A program made the translations under genes and the position numbers. Of a DNA stretch of 64,000 bases, positions 58,925-64,000 are shown piece after piece. Positions within the stretch are counted from its first letter, which is position 1. Each line of letters starts with the position of its first letter. The notes under the pieces are model-generated. The model saw only the letters and a list, made by a program, of their open reading frames with translations. It was not told the DNA's origin and made no database searches. The stretch comes from Megascapheus bottae. Lineage: Eukaryota > Chordata > Mammalia > Rodentia > Geomyidae. The stretch lies in the NCBI GenBank assembly GCA_024803745.1, contig JANJXV010000004.1:40058358-40122357 (forward strand). Direction: 5' to 3'.

Positions 58925-59110
58925 ATCTCCAAATTTTAATGCCAGTGCTGCCATTTTCTAGCTGTGGATGCTGTATCTATGTATGGGATTCTTTGAATCT
59001 TAATTCATTATTTGTAAAAGAGATAGTACTCTTTTACCTGTCTCACCAAATTGTAATGAAGATTACATATTATAATGATTGGCTTAAGTGCTTAATAAAT
59101 AGTATCTATT
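58925..59110 (-). mobile_element. MIR, antisense
   Basis: The plus strand shows attttctagctgtggatg and ttaagtgcttaataaatag. Confidence 0.55.
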
Positions 59111-59254
59111 TTCTGTGCCTAATATTTTTTTCTGTGGTCTTAGGCTAAGTCAACCTCCTCTTAGTTTTCTTGAAGAATGCTTTTAGTCTTGACCAAAAGT
59201 ACTGTAGATGAAGATTTGAAGGAACGCTGCTGTAGTCTGGTAGAATAGTGAAAA

Positions 59255-59420
59255 GAACAGTTTGGGAAGCAAACAGGTCTATCTGCAGTCCTGCTCTGTC
59301 ATTCACTACCTGTTATGTGGACAGGTTTACCACTTAGCACTTCATTTTGCTTGTTAGACAAAGTCGGAATAATGTATATCTTATGGAATACATTTTTTTG
59401 TGAAGCTCATTGAAAGAAAG
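59255..59420 (-). mobile_element. MIR, antisense, diverged
   Basis: The plus strand shows cctgctctgtcattcactac and a decayed remainder. Confidence 0.4.
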
Positions 59421-60064
59421 GTCTAGGGACTAGGTTCCAAGGTAGGTTTCCTTCCTCTTTCTTAATTGGACAACAGGAACTATCCTTGATAGAAGCAATC
59501 AGACTTCCTGAAGCAAAAGATAGATTATTTTTGCATTAGAGCTGATTGTATTTTGATTAGTGAATTTCAAGTAAAATAAGCTTAACTAATGACTTAGGAA
59601 GTTGAAAGGAGACTAGTCAGCATGTAGCTCTGAATTAGATTTTAGAACTTTTGAACTGTAAAGAAAGAAGTTAAAAATACAAATATAATTACTACTATGG
59701 ATGTATTTAAAACGAAAGAAAGAAACCCAGACTAAGAGTCCTTTAGGTGAGTGAGGGTAATATATATTACGAGATTTTGTAAAATCTAAGTCATTTTAGC
59801 AATGAATAAGATAGTAGTACCTAAAAAAAAATCCTTGCCAGTAGTAAAGGGGAAACATTTAGGGGAGGAGGAATGATAAACTCAGAAAAATCTTTCTGTA
59901 TTTGGTATATTCTTCTTCATAGGTGAATTGGTTGCTGTTTTTTTATAGAGCCACTGCTGCCACTGGAAGGATGCAGGGACTTAGATGTCTCAATGGTTAA
60001 GATCTAATGGAGTGTTTGGAGGTGGTACTGCCTAATCTAGCTTTCTGGATTAAAAAACAAGATT

Positions 60065-60275
60065 CCTGGGGCTGGGAGTGTAGCCTAATGGTAGAGTGCT
60101 TGCCTAGTATGCACAAAACCCTGGGTTCGATTCTGTGGTACCACATACACAGAAAAAGCCAGAAGTGCCACTGTGGCTCAAGTGGCAGAATGCTAACCTT
60201 GAGCAAAAAGTGTCCAAGGACAGTGCCCAGGCCCTGAGTTTAAGCTCCAGGACTGGTAAAACAAACACAACAAAA
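60065..60275 (+). mobile_element. IDL-Geo-like SINE
   Basis: Full length, with CAAGATTC(C/A)TG flanks duplicated. Confidence 0.86.
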
Positions 60276-60599
60276 AAAACCCAAACCCAAGATTCATGCC
60301 TCTTCATCTGTGATGTGGAACTCTATTAAACTTTTCAGGAGCTTTCATGGTCTGTACGGCTTCTTCTCTAGCAGTTGATTCTCTCTGTCTTTACTTTCCA
60401 CCTTAAGCTGAAGCCATAAGAAACAACCTTTCAGTGTTAACACTTTTGTTAAACATTCCCTCTTTCTCTAGGTTCTCTATTGCTTATCCCTCCAAATGTA
60501 ATGGGGAGCAATGACATTACTAAGTTGCTTCCCTTGTGATCTTTGTCCACTGGGGTCAAGTTATGATTGCTTCCTCTAGAGAAAGGATATATTCTTTTT

Positions 60600-60788
60600 T
60601 TTTTGCCAGTCCTGGGCTTGAGCTCAGGGCCTGAACACTGTCCTTGGACTTTCTCAAGGCTGGAGCTCTACCACTTGAGCCTCAGCACCATTTCCAGCTT
60701 TTTTCTATGTATGTGCTACTAAGGAATCGAACCCAGGTCTTCGTGCATGCTAGGCAAGCACTCTACCACTAGGCCAAACTCTCAGCCC
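60600..60788 (-). mobile_element. IDL-Geo-like SINE
   Basis: Full length, flanked by the long duplication GAGAAAGGATATATTCTTT. Confidence 0.9.
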
Positions 60789-61365
60789 CGAGAAAGGATA
60801 TATTCTTTAGCACAATTTGAGTTGTTTCATTTAACCAGGCTAACTGACCCTCCGTGTATTTTGGACTTATAATGTATGTGTGCTTCCAAGACTGTTCATT
60901 GTTTTTGAGAAAGACAATGCTTTTATTCCTATTGCCCATATGTTTGCCACAGAATGGAATAAAGCTTTTACTGACCAGTAGGTCCTTTACTTAATATTTG
61001 CTTTATTTGCTATTTTAATTAGATCAGGGTATTCATCTTATTTAATATTATTAATGGAGTGAAGATATTAATGGGTTGAAGATCAATACTTCCTGAAGAC
61101 AAAGTAAGAGACAATTCACTTAAATTGTAGCAGAATTGACTAAAATTATGAGAGGAAACTTGCTAGCTACAGCAGGAATGTACTGTCAAAAGATGTTGTT
61201 GCATCTTTTTTCCTGAAATCTTCCATGCAGTTGACATGTAAAAATAGAGAGAAAAACAGCATTGTTTATGAATCTGTACAGAACACTAGTGAGCAATCAG
61301 AATATGACAAAAAATTTTGACTATAACATATCATGAAAATAACTTGTTACAGTATCAAATTCTAT

Positions 61366-61558
61366 TTTTTTTGCCAGTCCTGGGCCTTGAACTCAGGGCC
61401 TAAGCACTGTCCTTGGACTTTTCCTTAAGGCTGGTGCTCTACCACTTGAGCCACAGCACCACTTCCAGCTTTTTTCTATGTATGTCGTACTGAGGAATTA
61501 AACCCAGGTCTTTGTGCATGCTAGGCAAGCACTCTACCACTAGGCCAAACTCCTGGCC
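61366..61558 (-). mobile_element. IDL-Geo-like SINE
   Basis: Full length, flanked by short TCAAATT repeats. Confidence 0.86.
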
Positions 61559-61594
61559 TTCAAATTAGATTTTAAGAACAAATACTCATCAGTT

Positions 61595-61805
61595 ATAACA
61601 CTACCTGTTTATGAGTGTGAGATATGAGGATCACAGTTTAAAGTCAGCCTGGACAGGAAAGCCAACGGGGAGTCTTATCTCCTGTTAAATACAAAAGCTG
61701 GAAGTAGAGCTGTGACTCAAGTAGAACACTAACACCGGGCAAAAAAAAAGCTCAAGATTAGCATCCAGGCCCTGAGATCAAGTCCAGGACCAGCATAAGA
61801 AAAAG
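61595..61805 (+). mobile_element. B1-like dimeric SINE, 5'-truncated
   Basis: The end of the left arm and the right arm are present. Confidence 0.62.
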
Positions 61806-62016
61806 AAAAAAATGATTTTATATTGATGATTAACGGTTTTTTTTAAAAAAAGGAATCTTAAAATATTAAGGAATTGTGAAGTCTGTAGATTTAACCTGTT
61901 GACTATACCTGCCATCTACAAAAACAGCATATTAGATTGATATAGTAAAGATGGCAGCCTAGATCCATCTGGTGTCTGTTTCATATGTACATGGTCAAAC
62001 TGTGTCTACCCTTTAC

Positions 62017-62051
62017 TACACTTGATCTTAGCTAGAAGGCCGAGAAGTGAT
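62017..62051 (-). pseudogene. U2 snRNA 5'-end retro-fragment
   Basis: The minus strand matches nucleotides 1 to about 35 of U2 snRNA at 32 of 35 positions (ATCACTTCTCGGCC..., then GCTAAGATCAAGTGTA). The remainder of U2 is absent. The direct repeat GTCTACCCTTTAC lies at 62004-62016 and again at 62055-62067, a 13-base target-site duplication. A 5'-intact, 3'-truncated snRNA copy between direct repeats fits the known self-primed snRNA retropseudogene class. It has no promoter and cannot be functional. Confidence 0.92.
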
Positions 62052-62104
62052 CACGTCTACCCTTTACAGTGCTGTGTGCCTCCTGTAAGGAGGAAGCTGA
62101 TTTA

Positions 62105-62297
62105 ATTTTTTTTTTTTTTTTTGCCAGTCCTGGGCCTGAACACTGTCCTTGGGCTTTTTCCACAAGGCTAGCATTCTACCACTTGAGCGACAGCACCACT
62201 TCTGGCTTTTTTTCTATGTATGTGGTACTGAGGAATCAAACCCTGGTCTTTGTGCATGCTAGGCAAGCACTCTACCACTAGGCCAAACTCCCAGCCC
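62105..62297 (-). mobile_element. IDL-Geo-like SINE
   Basis: Full length, with CTGATTTAA / CTGATTTTAA flanks. Confidence 0.86.
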
Positions 62298-62509
62298 TGA
62301 TTTTAAATTCTTTAATGACTCACAGAAATCTTGAGAAAGATTTTTCATATGAAATCTTTTTTTTTGTATCCTGTTTTACTTAATTTGAAACCATTATTAC
62401 AGTATTTTTGAATTTAGATTAAATTGTAATGATAAGGAATTTATATGAGAATGCCTGATCTCCAGTTTGGCAAAGCATATCAGGGTTGAAGTTGTAGGCT
62501 GTTTGTTGG

Positions 62510-62600
62510 TTTGACTTTTTTTGTAGCATTGGGAATTGAACTCGGCCTTGGACTTGCCAGACAGGTTCTCTACCAATTGAGCCACACCTCCAGTCATTTT
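62510..62600 (-). mobile_element. ID-like monomer
   Basis: A reverse unit (gcattgggaattgaactcgg; ctaccaattgagccacacct). Confidence 0.6.
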
Positions 62601-62739
62601 GTTTTCCTTTTACCCCATTTATAATTGTAGTGTGGAAGGAAACTTCCCTTGTGAGTAAACTGAAATAAGTTGCCTAATAACCAACAGAAATGGAAATTGG
62701 TTATTCAGGATATCTATGATTATTTGAGGTTTTTTATAG

Positions 62740-63240
62740 GAACTCTAATCTCTGCAGACTGCAAAAGGGAATCTCTATCCTTCTTAGTCTGACTTTTGAA
62801 GATGTCATTGAAGGTAGTCTTGGTCAGCTGCCCTTCTCACTGGGAGTAGGGCCAGTGAAATCTTCAGAACCATGCTTCCTCTTCCATTTTGGAGCAGCGG
62901 CAGCAGGAACCGGGAGAGGAACCAAGCTGTCCCTTGTGAAAAATGCTCTGGATTTTTACATTTGTGGCAAGTGAATTTTCCAGGTTTGATGTCCTTCTCC
63001 CTCTGAGATATTCAAGGGCCTTTGAAGGCTTTCCTAACTATGGCTGACTTACTTTGACTCATCTTTTTCCTCACCTGTCCCTTTTTCCCTATCCCCAAAT
63101 CAAGATGATTGTACACTTTGAAGGCAATAGTCTGTAGATATATCTGAAGTTTTTGCTTAATGTCTGAGGCTGATTGAAGAACAAAGTATTTCCTCAGGAG
63201 GGCTGATCCTTCCCTGGATGTAGGTTGATGTTGGTGTGTT
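62740..63240 (-). pseudogene. Decayed gammaretrovirus-like gag fragment (capsid/nucleocapsid)
   Basis: On the minus strand one frame runs from about 63205 to 62930 with a single stop at 63014-63012. Its upper part resembles the end of a class I endogenous retrovirus capsid region, with the spacing of the conserved Gln-Ser-Ala/Asp-Ile/Lys-Leu-Gln block. Further on there is a nucleocapsid zinc-knuckle pattern C-x2-C-x4-H at 62969-62943, in which the last expected Cys is not present. More stops follow. No LTRs were recognised on either side. It is an inactive fossil, seen by motif only. Confidence 0.7.
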
Positions 63241-63259
63241 TTCTAAAGGTCTCTTTCTA

Positions 63260-63420
63260 TTTCTTATAGAACAAAAGGAAGTTCTGATGTTCTTTTGTAT
63301 AATAAGGTGGACTAGATATATTAGTAATGTACTATATATACATTATAATAAGCTAATATATAATATCTAATATAAATATTGTTACATATAATACACTAAT
63401 ATAAGGATTTTTTAAATGTT
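63260..63420. repeat. AT-rich low-complexity tract
   Basis: Repeated ATATA/TAATAT words; no gene was seen. Confidence 0.7.
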
Positions 63421-63574
63421 GTCATAAAGAAATGATTAATGAGAAGACAGATATGGTTACTCTGATTGGACCATTATACAGTATGCATGTATGGAAATGT
63501 CACATGGTATTTCACTAATTGGGTAGTTTCTAAACATTCATTTTGGTAGCTGGAGGAAGGGGGAATTCTTTTTT

Positions 63575-63772
63575 TCTTTTTCTTTTTTTTTTTCTTTTTT
63601 GGCCAGTTCTGGGGCTTGAACTCAGGGCCTGGGCACTATCCTTGAACTTTGTCAAGGCTAGTGCTCTACCACTTGAGCAGTAGCATCACTTCCGGCTTTT
63701 TCTGTGTATGTGGTACTGAGGAATCGAACCCAAGGCTTTGTGTACTCTACTACTAAGTCACACACCTAGCCT
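63575..63772 (-). mobile_element. IDL-Geo-like SINE
   Basis: Both arms are present with a shortened head. Confidence 0.78.
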
Positions 63773-63777
63773 CCCCC

Positions 63778-63885
63778 CCTTTCCACCCTGAGGCCCTCCC
63801 TCCTCAGCTGAGGACCGAACTGAGTGCGTTGCTCTTGTCAGACAAGAGCTCTTCCATTGAGCTAAACCCTCAACTCCCCCACCCA
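63778..63885 (-). mobile_element. ID-like monomer
   Basis: On minus it reads GTTGAGGGTTTAGCTCAATG with a B box-like GTTCGGTCC. It is close to rodent ID/tRNA-Ala. Confidence 0.65.
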
Positions 63886-63944
63886 TTTTTTTAAAAAATA
63901 AGAAGTAGTTCCTGATATAGACTTTCTAGCATATAAAGTCATTT

Positions 63945-64000
63945 TTGAGCCGGGCACCAGTGGCCCACACCTGTAATCCTAGCTACTCAGGAGGTAAGAT
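63945..64000 (+). mobile_element. B1-like dimeric SINE, cut by window end
   Basis: Only the B1-like head is inside the window. Confidence 0.75.

Larger units (their letters stand above)
45719..64000 (+). other. PDSS2: PDSS2 intron 1 (5' part)
   Basis: The stretch runs from the exon 1 donor to the window edge. No frame resembling the next PDSS2 exon was seen. It holds many SINEs, MIR and L1 relics, a U2 snRNA retro-fragment and a retroviral gag fossil. Confidence 0.88.

Noticed and set aside
62017..62051. Functional U2 snRNA gene
   Set aside because: Only about 35 of roughly 190 bases are present, with three changes and no snRNA promoter.
63778..63885. Possible tRNA-Ala gene
   Set aside because: It has box A- and box B-like sequences but mismatched arms and SINE-like flanks. 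It fits an ID-type monomer better than a functional tRNA.
45719..64000. Further PDSS2 exons
   Set aside because: No frame after the first donor resembles the following PDSS2 residues. All longer frames are SINE-derived or random.
1..64000. CRISPR arrays, operons, phage or plasmid genes
   Set aside because: The spliced genes, SINEs, L1/MIR relics and CpG islands are those of a mammalian genome. No prokaryotic feature was found.

Overview
This is vertebrate nuclear DNA, almost certainly from a rodent. It is a non-coding-rich window holding the first coding exons of two genes that point away from each other. On the minus strand, positions 9725-9820 encode the 32-residue first coding exon of SOBP (sine oculis binding protein homolog), with a GT splice donor. 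On the plus strand, positions 45423-45718 encode the first coding exon of PDSS2 (subunit 2 of the polyprenyl diphosphate synthase of coenzyme Q synthesis), also with a consensus donor. The head-to-head SOBP/PDSS2 order is the one known from human 6q21. All other exons of both genes lie outside the window.

Lineage: the dominant repeat is a tRNA-Ala/ID-like monomer joined to a second tRNA-like arm. This matches what is described as IDL-Geo, a SINE restricted to Geomyoidea (kangaroo rats, pocket mice, pocket gophers). A second abundant SINE joins a 7SL/B1-like left arm to a similar right arm. Geomyoidea is therefore my best guess. It rests on remembered consensus features, not on a database search.

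Layout: 1-9724 is SOBP intron 1. About 8.65-11.65 kb is a CpG island with the SOBP exon, its GGC-rich 5' leader and promoter. 11.65-44.6 kb is intergenic, filled with SINEs, old L1/L2/MIR pieces, MaLR-like LTRs and microsatellites. 44.65-45.8 kb is the PDSS2 CpG island, leader and exon 1. 45719-64000 is PDSS2 intron 1, with a U2 snRNA retro-fragment and a decayed retroviral gag fossil near the right end. Positions 4703-12591 contain no recognisable SINE, whereas the rest averages about one per 0.7 kb.

The two genes do not form a pathway. SOBP is a nuclear zinc-finger cofactor linked to inner-ear and brain development, and PDSS2 is a mitochondrial biosynthetic enzyme. I found no undescribed gene system. 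The most interesting items are overlapping poly-Ala and poly-Gly upstream ORFs in the SOBP leader, the SINE-free zone around SOBP exon 1, a 40-bp near-perfect palindrome at 35037-35076, the U2 retro-fragment with target-site duplications, and composite B1-B1-ID SINEs. SINE boundaries were read by eye and may be off by about 10 bases.
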